From: Bacteroidales bacterium
GTDB taxonomy: Bacteria; Bacteroidota; Bacteroidia; Bacteroidales; Lentimicrobiaceae
Assembly: GCA_022837485.1 (NCBI GenBank)
Contig: JALHHH010000009.1
Coordinates: forward strand, 1 to 64,000
DNA length: 64,000 bases
Direction of reading: 5' to 3'
Within the stretch, counting starts at the first letter, position 1, and each line of letters begins with the position of its first letter. Positions 54,604 through 63,314 of the stretch are shown here, one piece after another. The translations under genes were made by a program, and so were the position numbers. The notes under the pieces are model-generated. The model was not told the DNA's origin. It searched no databases and was given only the letters and a program-made list of their open reading frames with translations.

Positions 54604-55308
54604 ATGAAAGCACTTACCCGGACGGAAGTATTTGGCATTGAGCTTCTCCCCGATGAAATATTCAGGGAAGCAGAGCCGCAGCTGTTGCTGAGGGTGCCGG
54701 CCGTATGCCGCCCGAAATTCGGCAGGCATGCTCAAATACGCGACGTACAGCGTAGTCTGCTTGGAGAGGTTATAACACGCCACTTGCTGGAACGGGTTTG
54801 CGGGAAACTCCCCGATGACAGAGAATTTTTCATCGGCGAAAAAGGAAAACCCGAGCCGGGGGGATTACAGGGCATACATTTCAACGTTTCGCATTCGGGC
54901 GACTGGGTGGTGGCTGCACTGTCTCCTTTTCCCGTGGGCGTTGATGTGGAACGTATGCGGAAGGTACCGGAAGGGGTGGCAAACCGGTTTTTCTCGGAAA
55001 AGGAAAAAGCCTGGCTGGCCTCAGCGAACAACAATGAGATAGAAAAAGCAGAAATATTCTTCACCTTATGGACTTTGAAGGAGAGCTTTCTGAAGGCTTT
55101 AGGTACCGGTCTGACACGAAGCCTTTCATCATTTACCGTTGTAAGTGGAAATCGTGGACTATTCAGTCTTGAAGATGATTTTGGTTCCGGTATTTTCCAT
55201 CTAAAAAACTGGCCTTTCCGTGAAGGCTACAAACTCTCTGCCTGTGCCGGTGGGCCGGACTTTGCGGATGAACCGCAAATTCTGAATATTAACGAATTAA
55301 TCCGCTAA
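54604..55308 (+). CDS. 4'-phosphopantetheinyl transferase (Sfp-type)
   Basis: Transfers the phosphopantetheine arm of CoA to carrier proteins. The 234-residue protein has the two Sfp-type motifs [13 protein letters not shown] (magnesium Asp-Glu site, about 104-116) and [15 protein letters not shown] (about 156-170) and the earlier [15 protein letters not shown]. It is closer to the two-domain Sfp type than to AcpS (about 120 residues). No polyketide or peptide synthetase is in the window, so the acceptor is unknown. The patatin gene starts one base after the stop. Confidence 0.92.
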   Translation: MKALTRTEVFGIELLPDEIFREAEPQLLLRVPAVCRPKFGRHAQIRDVQRSLLGEVITRHLLERVCGKLPDDREFFIGEKGKPEPGGLQGIHFNVSHSGDWVVAALSPFPVGVDVERMRKVPEGVANRFFSEKEKAWLASANNNEIEKAEIFFTLWTLKESFLKALGTGLTRSLSSFTVVSGNRGLFSLEDDFGSGIFHLKNWPFREGYKLSACAGGPDFADEPQILNINELIR

Positions 55309-55309
55309 C

Positions 55310-56181
55310 ATGAAACCTGCAAATATTTCACTGGTATTATCGAGCGGTGGTGCCCGCGGGCTTGTCCATATTGGCGCCATTCAGGCACTCGAAGAGGCCG
55401 GATTCCGGATTACTGCTATTGCCGGAACCTCTATGGGATCGCTGGTTGCGGGCATGTATGCATGCGGAAGTCTTGACGATTACCGGACATTTATGACCGG
55501 ACTCACACGTCTGGATGTTATCCGGCTGATGGACCTGGCGGTGAGTAAAACCGGTATCATCAAAGGAGAGAAAGTTTTCAGTGAAATGAAGCGGTTTATC
55601 GGCAATACCCGCATTGAGGACCTCCCCATTCCGAGGGCGACCTGCTGACAGCCATTCGTGCTTCCAGTGCTATCCCCAGCGTGCTGACTCCGGTAACAAA
55701 AGACGGAGCTTTGCTGGTCGACGGCGGAGTAGTGAACCCCCTCCCTATGGAACACGTTGCCGTCCCGAAAGGCAACCTGCTGGTAGCCGTAAACGTGAAT
55801 GCACCGCATAAAGTGAAAACAAAACCGGCAAAGAAAGAAACGACACCTGAAGAAACAAACGAAGCTGCTGCGGAGTCGGTAATAGAAAAAGCCAAACATC
55901 TGATCAATAAAAAATGGAACAGCATGACCAGCGGCGATCCGGAGCGTACTCCGGTAAGCGGAATTTTTACAATTGTGCACAACTCGTTTGAGCTGATGCA
56001 GCACAAACTTACCCTGAACGCACTGGAGAAGCAGACTCCCGATATACTTCTGAATATACCTGTTAACGCGGCCGACACATTTGATTTTTACCGGGCGAAG
56101 GAGCTGATAACGCTGGGCTATAAAGAGATGAAGGCTGAGCTTGCCAGGTCAGAAAAGCAGCGCAGGCTGAAACAGGCCTGA
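55310..56181 (+). pseudogene. Patatin-like phospholipase, disrupted by an internal frameshifting deletion
   Basis: The first part (55310-55648) has the oxyanion loop [17 protein letters not shown] and the nucleophile site [10 protein letters not shown], then reads ...IEDLPIP and soon meets a stop. The match resumes in a different frame with [20 protein letters not shown] from about 55633 and the catalytic Asp in VDGGVVNPLP, ending at 56181. Relatives have about 17-20 residues between these points (typically VAVATDL followed by a TG turn), so a stretch that is not a multiple of three is missing. The two halves together would make a full enzyme. It is either a recent pseudogene or a sequence error. 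Confidence 0.85.
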
Positions 56182-56354
56182 CGTATCCTTCCTGCCGGAA
56201 TACCGGTGATTGGTTACAAAATCGCGGCTTTACTCAATCAAAATATTTTGCGGGCAGATTCCGGGAATTACTCTCCTGATGCTAAAAAATATGGCCGGAA
56301 CAGACTTGTTTTCCCCGGCTTATGAAATACTATTACCCGCCCGTAGGTGCGATA

Positions 56355-56945
56355 TCAGAGTTCACGGGAACCGGCAAGGATTTGGTAGAGCAGCTCCTTG
56401 GCACGAAAAAGCTGAGCTTTGATTGTTCCAAGCGGAAGGTTCAGGGTATCTGCAATTTCCTCGTACGATAATTCATCGAAATAGCGGAGTTCGATCAGGC
56501 GGCGGTAGCGGGGTTTCAGTTTATCCACCGTATCGCGCATAAGGCGCAGGCGCTGCTCCCGGATGTAAGTTTCCTCGGGATCCGGCATTTCGTCGGCAAC
56601 GTCGGGCTGCTGCAGTGGAGCGGATCCTTTATCGCGCAGACAGGGATCGTTTTTCTGCTTTCGCTGAAAGTCGATGCAATGGTTGATGGCGATGCGGTAA
56701 AGCCAGGTAATGAAGGCAAAATCGTGCGAAAAGCGGTGCAGATTACGGAAGGCTTTACCGAAGGTTTCTATGGTAAGGTCTTCGGCAACAACAGGATCGC
56801 CCACGCGTTTCAGGATGGCATGATATACCGTATCCTCATAGAGGGCCATGAGTTCGGAATATGCCTTCTGATCGCCGGCCAAAGCCTGATCAACAAGACG
56901 ATAATCCCGGTCCGGAGAGGTTCCCGGGGTTTCTTTATTTACCAT
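56355..56945 (-). CDS. ECF-family RNA polymerase sigma factor
   Basis: A 196-residue sigma factor. Region 2 (about 30-95) reads YSELMALYEDTVYHAILKRV, VAEDLTIETFGKAFRNLHRF and AFITWLYRIAINHCIDFQRK; region 4 (about 135-190) reads LKPRYRRLIELRYFDELSYE, EIADTLNLPLGTIKAQLFRA. No anti-sigma factor is adjacent. Its ATG lies inside the end of the upstream glycosyltransferase gene (7-base overlap), so the two are probably translated from one mRNA. Confidence 0.93.
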   Translation of the reverse strand: MVNKETPGTSPDRDYRLVDQALAGDQKAYSELMALYEDTVYHAILKRVGDPVVAEDLTIETFGKAFRNLHRFSHDFAFITWLYRIAINHCIDFQRKQKNDPCLRDKGSAPLQQPDVADEMPDPEETYIREQRLRLMRDTVDKLKPRYRRLIELRYFDELSYEEIADTLNLPLGTIKAQLFRAKELLYQILAGSREL

Positions 56946-58075
56946 TGCGTTTTTCGGGAGAACAATCCCGTGAATCCTAACACTAAACTGACTATCATCA
57001 AAAATAACTCAAAAAAGGGAAATAACAGCAGAAAATTCTTTTCTCCCAATCGAATCATACAACGTTTGACGATAATAAACTGCGTGATTAATCGCAGCAT
57101 CAGGATGCCCGAGAGCAGCATCCAGTCAACCCCAAGCAGGGCCAGGGCAATGAGGAGGGTATAAAAGCCAAGCTGCGACAGGGAGTAGAGACCAAGAACG
57201 AACTGATGTACCGGGCGATAAAAGCCGCCGGTGGTAAGGTGTCTGCGTTTTTGCCGGAACCATGCTCCAAAGTTTTGCTTACCTTTAGAAAACGTAACTG
57301 CTTCCGGCGATGGCTGGATGCGGGTATTTGACCTGCGGGCCACTTCGTTGATAAAAAGATCGTCGTCGCCGGAAGTAACTTTATAGTGCCGGATAAATCC
57401 TCCGGCGCTGAAAAACAATTCCTTTCGGTAGGCCAGGTTACGGCCAACCCCCATATAGGGAAGTCCGGCCAGTGCAAGGGACATATACTGCATGGCCACG
57501 TGCAGGGTATCGAAGCGTATGAGTTTATTGAGCAATCCGCCCTGTGGAGTGTATGCCCCATAACCAAGTACGATTCCGGTTTTTCCGGTAAAGGCCGACT
57601 GCATTTTGGCAAGCCAGCCGGGTCCGGCCGGATAGCAGTCGGCATCGGTAAGCAGCAGAGTATCGTAACGCGCCGAGCGAATGCCGATGGACAGAGGGAA
57701 CTTTTTCCCCTTGAAGAAATTCAGGTTCTGATGGATGTTTACCACTTTCAGATGCGAATACTGCTCACTCAGCTCCCGCAGCAGGTAAAACGTATCGTCT
57801 TCGGAAGCGTCGTTTACAACCACTACCTCGTATTCGGGATAGTTCTGGGAGAGGATCTGAGGCAGAAACTTCACCAGGTTGTGGTATTCATTTTTTGCGC
57901 AAACAACGATGGAGACCGGCTCCTGAACATCGCTTACCGGCTTGCGCGATGGGCGGTAAAAAGCCAGGCGACCGAACACCAGCCAGTAAAAAAGCAGCTG
58001 AATCAACAGCATAGCCAGCAATATCCAGATAAGGATTATCCACTGAGAATCAAGTATTGCCTGCAACCACGCCAT
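56939..58075 (-). CDS. Family 2 glycosyltransferase, membrane-bound
   Basis: A 378-residue protein with an N-terminal membrane segment (WIILIWILLAMLLIQLLFYW), a GT2 catalytic domain with SIVVCAKNEYHNLVKFLPQI, VVVNDASEDDTF and the metal motif LLLTDADCYPAG, the QFGAWFRQKRRHLT-like NFGAWFRQKRRHLTTGGFY (R-x-x-R-W type), and two to three C-terminal membrane segments (FYTLLIALALLGVDWMLL; LFPFFELFLMIVSLVLGF). The sugar and acceptor are unknown; such enzymes often act in envelope polysaccharide synthesis. The sigma factor follows in overlap. Confidence 0.9.
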   Translation of the reverse strand: MAWLQAILDSQWIILIWILLAMLLIQLLFYWLVFGRLAFYRPSRKPVSDVQEPVSIVVCAKNEYHNLVKFLPQILSQNYPEYEVVVVNDASEDDTFYLLRELSEQYSHLKVVNIHQNLNFFKGKKFPLSIGIRSARYDTLLLTDADCYPAGPGWLAKMQSAFTGKTGIVLGYGAYTPQGGLLNKLIRFDTLHVAMQYMSLALAGLPYMGVGRNLAYRKELFFSAGGFIRHYKVTSGDDDLFINEVARRSNTRIQPSPEAVTFSKGKQNFGAWFRQKRRHLTTGGFYRPVHQFVLGLYSLSQLGFYTLLIALALLGVDWMLLSGILMLRLITQFIIVKRCMIRLGEKNFLLLFPFFELFLMIVSLVLGFTGLFSRKTQW

Positions 58076-58094
58076 ATATCTCCGTTTCGAGCGG

Positions 58095-58102
58095 CAAATT
58101 TA
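58095..58102 (-). promoter_or_regulatory. -7 box of the glycosyltransferase-sigma unit
   Basis: TAAATTTG on the minus strand, a full TAnnTTTG match, 19 bases before the glycosyltransferase ATG. The -33 region is poor. Confidence 0.5.
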
Positions 58103-58221
58103 CCTAAAGGCTTCGAATTGAGCATTACAAGTTTTCAACAATAATGAAGGGCTTATCCCCATCGCCTGCGGCGGGCTTAAGAGGTATCGGAACCTCCGGT
58201 AATAGAATTGGTAATATTTTA

Positions 58222-58229
58222 TACTTTTG
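58222..58229 (+). promoter_or_regulatory. -7 box of the triple-tyrosine regulator gene
   Basis: TACTTTTG matches TAnnTTTG and lies 19 bases before the ATG at 58249. It argues for 58249 as start, since an upstream ATG at 58144 lies before the box. Confidence 0.5.
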
Positions 58230-58248
58230 CTATATAAGCCCTGATACC

Positions 58249-61203
58249 ATGAGCTGCAGATTTCACACAGGACGAAAGCGTTTCATTGCATCCGGTCTTT
58301 TACGGAAACGCGGATACGCCCTGGCTTTCATACTGTTGCTTTTTATTCCGGTGACTAAAGCCCAGATAAAGGACATCGGCATACCATTTATCAACAACTA
58401 CCCAAAAACGGTATACAAGGCAAGCAACCAGAACTGGTCCATCGCACAGGGAAGAAACGGATTTATCTATTTCGGCAATAACGACGGATTGCTGGAATTC
58501 GACGGCCAGCACTGGGAGTTGTACCCTCTTCCCGGAAGAACCATCATCCGTTCGCTGCTTGCGGAAGGAGACACCATATATGCCGGATCGTTTGAAGAGC
58601 TTGGATACTTTACTCCCGGCAACGACGGAAGGATGCATTTCCAATCGCTCACCCATCTGATTCCTGAGTATTTCCGATCGTTCGACGAGATATGGGAGAT
58701 CCACAAAACCAATCAGGGAATTGTATTTCAGTCGTTTCGTTATCTATTTATCTATCGCAGCAACCAGATACGGGTAATTGAGCCTTTTTCATCTTTTTCT
58801 CAGTCGTTTCTTACGGAAGGCAAAGTATACGTTGTGGACCGGAAGAAAGGGCTTTTGCGCATGGACGGGCGGGGACTGGAAACGGTACTCGACGATCCTC
58901 TGCTGCTGAGGACCGAAGTACGGTTTCTGATGCACACCGGCAACGGAGAGCTGCTGATGGGGACATCCACCGAGGGGATATTCACCATCAAAAACGGAAA
59001 GCTTCAGTCCTGGGCAGCTCCGGTAAACGAGCTCCTGAAACGGTATGAGCTGTTTACAGGCATTTCGCTTCACGACAACTACCTGGCATTTGGTACCGTG
59101 CAAAACGGGGTATACATCAGCGATGGCGCCGGCAGGCTTTTACAGCACCTGAACCGTTCAAAAGGAATGCAGAACAATACCGTTCTCAGTCTCTTCGGCG
59201 ACCGCCACCATAACCTGTGGATGGGACTCGACAACGGCATTGATTATGCTGAAATCAACAGTCCTCTTTCCGTTTTCGATTTCAATTACCAGCTGGAGGC
59301 TACGTACGCATCGGTGGTACATAACGGCAAGTTGTACGCCGGTACAAATCAGGGACTTTTCTACATAAATATGCCGGATCTCGGAAATTCCGCCTCCGGG
59401 GAAGAAACGTTCCGGATAATACCCGGCACCGAAGGACAGGTATGGTGTCTGAGCGTATTCGAAGGGCAGCTTCTATGCGGGCACAATACGGGATGCTTCC
59501 GCATCGACGGGAGCGCTGCCGAAAAAATATCGGACATCCCGGGTTACTGGACCTTTATAAGGCACGGTCGATCGGGCGACACCCTGATCGCCGGGACTTA
59601 CAACGGATTGTCGGTACTTACAGCAAAGAACGGGAAATGGGCATTTTCTCACGAAGTTAGCGGCTTCAGGGAATCGAGCCGGACCATACTGCAGGACGAG
59701 GACGGCTCGGTATGGATTTCGCACGGTTATAGGGGCGTTTTCAACATCCGGCTGAGCCGGGATCTTACAAAAGCGGAGACCGTTACTCTTTACAAATCTT
59801 CAAAAGGACTTCCGGAAACCCTGCCATACAACATCCACAAGTTTGGACAGGAATTCAACATTTCGGCTGCTGACGGACTTTACCGTTACGACCGGAGAAC
59901 GGATATGTTCTATAAAAACCCGAAATATACCGAACTCTTCCGGGGACTGCCTTACGTTGACCGGATTACGGCCGACAGTGCGGGCAACTTCTGGTTTTTC
60001 ACCAACACTTTCATGGGTGTAATCCGGCAAAACGAAAAAGGGGACCCCGTAACGGAGCTGGCACCCTTTTTCAGGGTCAACAGCCGGCTGATACCTTCGT
60101 TTGAACACATATACATTCAGAACGAGCGGAATGTGTATATCGGCTCACAGGAAGGATTGATTCATTTTACGCCCCGTTTTGGCGATAACGAAAAGAGAGG
60201 CAGCGATCCCGTATTCATCCGCAGCGTTCGCTTTATAGGAAACGACACTACCCGGGTTTATGCGAACGACACCAGCTCATCCGAAACAACGGGTCATCTC
60301 AGGCTCTCGTTTCGTTACAACTCCGTAAACTTTACCTTTGCTTCGCCCTCCTTTGAGTTTCCGGAAGGCACGGTCTATTCCTACCGCCTGCGCGGATTCG
60401 ACCAGCATTGGTCGGGTTGGAGTCCGCAGTCGTTTAAGGAATATACCAACCTGAAAGAGGGTGAGTATGTTTTCGAACTTAGGGCACGTAATGCCTTTTT
60501 ATCTGAAAGCGAACCCATTACCTTTTCTTTTACCATAAAACCACCGCTTCACCGTTCCCTGGCGGCACGAATCTTTTACTCACTGATACTTGCACTGATA
60601 TTTGCCGGCAACGTCGTATTTGTCCGCAGGCGCATAGAAAAAGCGCGAAAGGCCGAGATCATCCGCAGCGAAAGAGAACTGGAAGAGCAGGCGCAGGTCT
60701 TCCGTGAGCAGGCACTGATAAATGAGCGTGAAATTATAAAGCTGAAAAATGAAGCGCTGGAAAATGAGATGAAGCATAAGACCCAGGAACTGGCTTCGAC
60801 CACCCTTAACCTCGTTCACAAAAACCGCATGCTTACCAATCTGAAGCAGCAACTGGGTGCTATGCTGCAGCCGCAGCCCGGGCAGGATCAGAAACTAGTG
60901 CTGTCGCAAATTATCCGGCGTATCAACAAGGAAATCAAAAACGAGCAGCATCTTGAAGCATTCAACACATACTTTGACGATGTACACCGCGATTTTATCG
61001 TCCGGCTCAGGGAAGCGCACCCCGGTTTATCGCCCAGAGAACTGAGATTATGCACTTACCTGCGGATGAATTTGTCGAGTAAGGAAATAGCCCCTCTGAT
61101 GAATATATCGGTACGCGGACTCGAAATCAGCCGGTACAGGCTCCGCCGGAAACTGAACCTGGGACATGAAGTGAATCTTACCGAATTTATCATGTCGTTT
61201 TAA
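58249..61203 (+). CDS. Membrane-spanning triple-tyrosine/propeller sensor with cytoplasmic LuxR-like HTH
   Basis: A 984-residue one-component regulator. A signal peptide or anchor (GYALAFILLLFIPVTKAQ) is followed by a long periplasmic sensor of beta-propeller repeats (for example GRNGFIYFGNNDGLLEFDGQ) and a triple-tyrosine (Y_Y_Y) domain (YSYRLRGFDQHWSGWSPQSF, YTNLKEGEYVFELRARN). One membrane helix (IFYSLILALIFAGNVVFVRR) leads to a coiled coil (about 800-870) and a C-terminal HTH (LSPRELRLCTYLRMNLSSKE, then MNISVRGLEISRYRLRRKLN). No kinase or receiver domain is present. It is beside PUL-type genes and may control them. Confidence 0.88.
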   Translation: MSCRFHTGRKRFIASGLLRKRGYALAFILLLFIPVTKAQIKDIGIPFINNYPKTVYKASNQNWSIAQGRNGFIYFGNNDGLLEFDGQHWELYPLPGRTIIRSLLAEGDTIYAGSFEELGYFTPGNDGRMHFQSLTHLIPEYFRSFDEIWEIHKTNQGIVFQSFRYLFIYRSNQIRVIEPFSSFSQSFLTEGKVYVVDRKKGLLRMDGRGLETVLDDPLLLRTEVRFLMHTGNGELLMGTSTEGIFTIKNGKLQSWAAPVNELLKRYELFTGISLHDNYLAFGTVQNGVYISDGAGRLLQHLNRSKGMQNNTVLSLFGDRHHNLWMGLDNGIDYAEINSPLSVFDFNYQLEATYASVVHNGKLYAGTNQGLFYINMPDLGNSASGEETFRIIPGTEGQVWCLSVFEGQLLCGHNTGCFRIDGSAAEKISDIPGYWTFIRHGRSGDTLIAGTYNGLSVLTAKNGKWAFSHEVSGFRESSRTILQDEDGSVWISHGYRGVFNIRLSRDLTKAETVTLYKSSKGLPETLPYNIHKFGQEFNISAADGLYRYDRRTDMFYKNPKYTELFRGLPYVDRITADSAGNFWFFTNTFMGVIRQNEKGDPVTELAPFFRVNSRLIPSFEHIYIQNERNVYIGSQEGLIHFTPRFGDNEKRGSDPVFIRSVRFIGNDTTRVYANDTSSSETTGHLRLSFRYNSVNFTFASPSFEFPEGTVYSYRLRGFDQHWSGWSPQSFKEYTNLKEGEYVFELRARNAFLSESEPITFSFTIKPPLHRSLAARIFYSLILALIFAGNVVFVRRRIEKARKAEIIRSERELEEQAQVFREQALINEREIIKLKNEALENEMKHKTQELASTTLNLVHKNRMLTNLKQQLGAMLQPQPGQDQKLVLSQIIRRINKEIKNEQHLEAFNTYFDDVHRDFIVRLREAHPGLSPRELRLCTYLRMNLSSKEIAPLMNISVRGLEISRYRLRRKLNLGHEVNLTEFIMSF

Positions 61204-61433
61204 CCGGAATGAACATACGTTTTTCCTGACAATCCGGTAAATCGGGATTGCATCGGCCCCGCCATTAACCGGAAAATATCCCGACCGGAAGACGTAAAGA
61301 TCACAGGGATGATAAACGCATGAGCAACATCCGGTTTTCGTTCTTTCCGGGCCTGAATTCCATGCTCCTGATGTAGTTGATTTTTTCGGAAGTAAGAAAT
61401 TATTTTATTGACTATCTTTATATTAACATAATG

Positions 61434-61452
61434 ATGATGTAATCATGATGTA
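61434..61452 (+). repeat. Short direct repeat, ATGATGTA twice with an 11-bp period
   Basis: ATGATGTA at 61434-61441 and at 61445-61452, followed by related TGATGT and TTGATGA words to about 61490. One helical turn spacing fits binding by a dimeric HTH protein, and the site lies between the regulator gene and the -7 box. Confidence 0.45.
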
Positions 61453-61517
61453 GTGCCCGATAGCGTTTGATGTGGTGTTGATGAAGCCAAAAAATGGACT
61501 TCTGCTTCTTTGTGAAT

Positions 61518-61525
61518 TATATTTG
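61518..61525 (+). promoter_or_regulatory. -7 box of the PKD lipoprotein gene
   Basis: TATATTTG matches TAnnTTTG. It is 140 bases before the ATG at 61666, leaving a long leader. No TTG is seen at the normal -33 distance, which may mean that an activator is needed. Confidence 0.5.
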
Positions 61526-61665
61526 TGTATTACAAAAAGCCCTGATCTGATTTCTTACTCCGGTGCGGAGATGTGGCTATAATTATTGTGAGGGAATTGT
61601 TCTTTTTTTTGAGTGACACATCCATTGACAACCAACATAATTATTCATTAAACAACACACACAAC

Positions 61666-63147
61666 ATGACCAACAAGTTTTCAAGATGGAGCACCCTGAT
61701 GCTTTTCGCAGCGGGTTTGTTTTCAACTTTATTCCTTGCATCCTGCAAGGATGACGACGACGATCCGGTAAAGAATCCGATTGCCAGTTTCCAATATGCC
61801 ATCAGCGAAACCAACTTCCTGGAAGTTACATTCACCAATTATTCGCAGAATGCCACATCCTATGACTGGAATTTTGGTGACGGCAAAACTTCAACCGAAG
61901 CCAATCCGGTACATTTATATGATGGTCCCGGAAATTACACGGTTGTTCTGACGGCAAAAAATTCGGCAAATGCAACGGCGAATTACAGCCTGACCATAGA
62001 GGTGAAGGATCCGAATTCGGCATTAACCCTTTTGGCCGGAGAAACTTCGAAGACCTGGAAATTATTCAGGGAAGGCACCTGCATGGGTGTTGGCCCGAAT
62101 GCAGAAGCGGCACGCAGCTGGTGGTCGCTCGACAACAGCGGTATCCGCCCGTGTATTTATTACCACGAATTTACCTTTAAGCGCGACGGCTCTTTTGTAT
62201 TTGACGATAAGGGTTCGTTCTGGGGTGAGGATGTGGTATTTGCCGCTCCCCTGCTTGGCACCTGTTTCCCCGCCGTTTCAGGCAATATGGTGAATGTGAA
62301 CGGAACCAACGTCAGTGCGCTTCTCAGCGGAACGCATACGTACACCTATGAACCGACAACCAACGAAGTAACACTGATTGGCAAAGGCGCCTGGATGGGA
62401 CTTGCGAAGCTCACCACCACCGGAGAATCGGCAGAACTACCCGACAGCAGAAAATTTAAAATCACCATTGAGGAGAAAACCGGATACGATCTGATGACCA
62501 TTGCGTACATCTACGATGGCGTTTACTGGGACTTCTCCTACGCATCCTACTCAAATCCTTCACTGGAACCCGCTGTGGTTGAAGAGGAAATTCCGTTCGG
62601 AGAGGATTTGCCCGACTATACCCCTACTGAAATGTACAACACCTTTGCTTCTACCAATCCGGCCGATGTAAAAGAACTTGTACCCACAACCTCGGCCGTG
62701 GTTCTTACCGTTGGCGTTGACGATCCCGCGAATGCATCGGCTCCGAAAGTTGGAATGTATCAAAGGAGTGCAGAACAATATCCGGACCTGAAATTCCAGC
62801 TGGCCTACGACTGTCAGTTCGACAATTTCACCACCATCTCCATCGATGTATACGTCCCCAGCACCAACACTTACAGTGAAGGCGGGCTGACCAAAAACAT
62901 CCAGCTTTGGATAGCCGACGCAAGCCAGACACAGGAATTCTGGACCAGCTGGTGCCAGTACGATGTCGACATCAGCACCATTCCCATGGATGAGTGGAAG
63001 ACCTATACCTTTGACCTGGAATCGCCCACATCCGGTGTTGGCACACCCAAAACAAGGCAGGATCTTGACCTTGTCGGCGTTGCCATCGGAGGCGCAGGTC
63101 ATACGGTTGACGGCATATTCTACGTCCGTAACCTGAGATTTGATTAA
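61666..63147 (+). CDS. PKD-domain surface lipoprotein, probably glycan-binding
   Basis: A 493-residue lipoprotein. The signal is MTNKFSRWSTLMLFAAGLFS with lipobox LASC followed by KDDDDD, the acidic pattern that marks surface export in this phylum. A PKD domain spans about 45-125 (FTNYSQNATSYDWNFGDGKT, NPVHLYDGPGNYTVVLTAKN). A middle domain (about 130-320) has many Trp/Tyr residues, and the C-terminal 150 residues look like a beta-sandwich carbohydrate-binding module (FDNFTTISIDVYVPSTNTY; DEWKTYTFDLESP). It precedes a GH16 gene. Binding of beta-glucan is inferred from this neighbour. Confidence 0.82.
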   Translation: MTNKFSRWSTLMLFAAGLFSTLFLASCKDDDDDPVKNPIASFQYAISETNFLEVTFTNYSQNATSYDWNFGDGKTSTEANPVHLYDGPGNYTVVLTAKNSANATANYSLTIEVKDPNSALTLLAGETSKTWKLFREGTCMGVGPNAEAARSWWSLDNSGIRPCIYYHEFTFKRDGSFVFDDKGSFWGEDVVFAAPLLGTCFPAVSGNMVNVNGTNVSALLSGTHTYTYEPTTNEVTLIGKGAWMGLAKLTTTGESAELPDSRKFKITIEEKTGYDLMTIAYIYDGVYWDFSYASYSNPSLEPAVVEEEIPFGEDLPDYTPTEMYNTFASTNPADVKELVPTTSAVVLTVGVDDPANASAPKVGMYQRSAEQYPDLKFQLAYDCQFDNFTTISIDVYVPSTNTYSEGGLTKNIQLWIADASQTQEFWTSWCQYDVDISTIPMDEWKTYTFDLESPTSGVGTPKTRQDLDLVGVAIGGAGHTVDGIFYVRNLRFD

Positions 63148-63158
63148 CGGAGGGTTTT

Positions 63159-63198
63159 ATGAGGCTGTCTCGAAGTTAAGCCAATGAGACAGCCTCAT
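63159..63198 (+). terminator. Stem-loop after the PKD lipoprotein gene
   Basis: A perfect 13-bp inverted repeat, ATGAGGCTGTCTC and GAGACAGCCTCAT, with a 14-base loop, followed by TCCTTATTATT. It is 11 bases after the stop. The T-run is interrupted, so partial read-through into the GH16 gene is possible. Confidence 0.7.
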
Positions 63199-63314
63199 TC
63201 CTTATTATTCCGTATTAACCGGTTGTTTTCGAAGTAATCCGGATTAATTCCACAGTTCAGTCCGGTAGCTTCAGATCGCCCGAACGTAAACTCAAACATT
63301 ACCAGAACCCAAAA

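Larger units (their letters stand above)
61204..61665. other. Intergenic region upstream of the PKD lipoprotein gene
   Basis: About 460 bases. It contains the ATGATGTA direct repeat (61434-61452), a -7 box (61518-61525) and a small stem CTCCG/CGGAG near 61558-61570. No gene, tRNA or insertion sequence was seen. A frame open from 61573 joins the next gene, but its first part does not look like protein. Confidence 0.5.

Noticed and set aside
54604..55308. Phosphopantetheinyl transferase taken as a marker of a polyketide or peptide cluster
   Set aside because: No synthetase, carrier protein or tailoring set is present; a general housekeeping role is equally likely.
57386..58144. 252-codon plus-strand open frame opposite the glycosyltransferase gene
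   Set aside because: Antisense shadow; the GT2 motifs on the other strand are clear.
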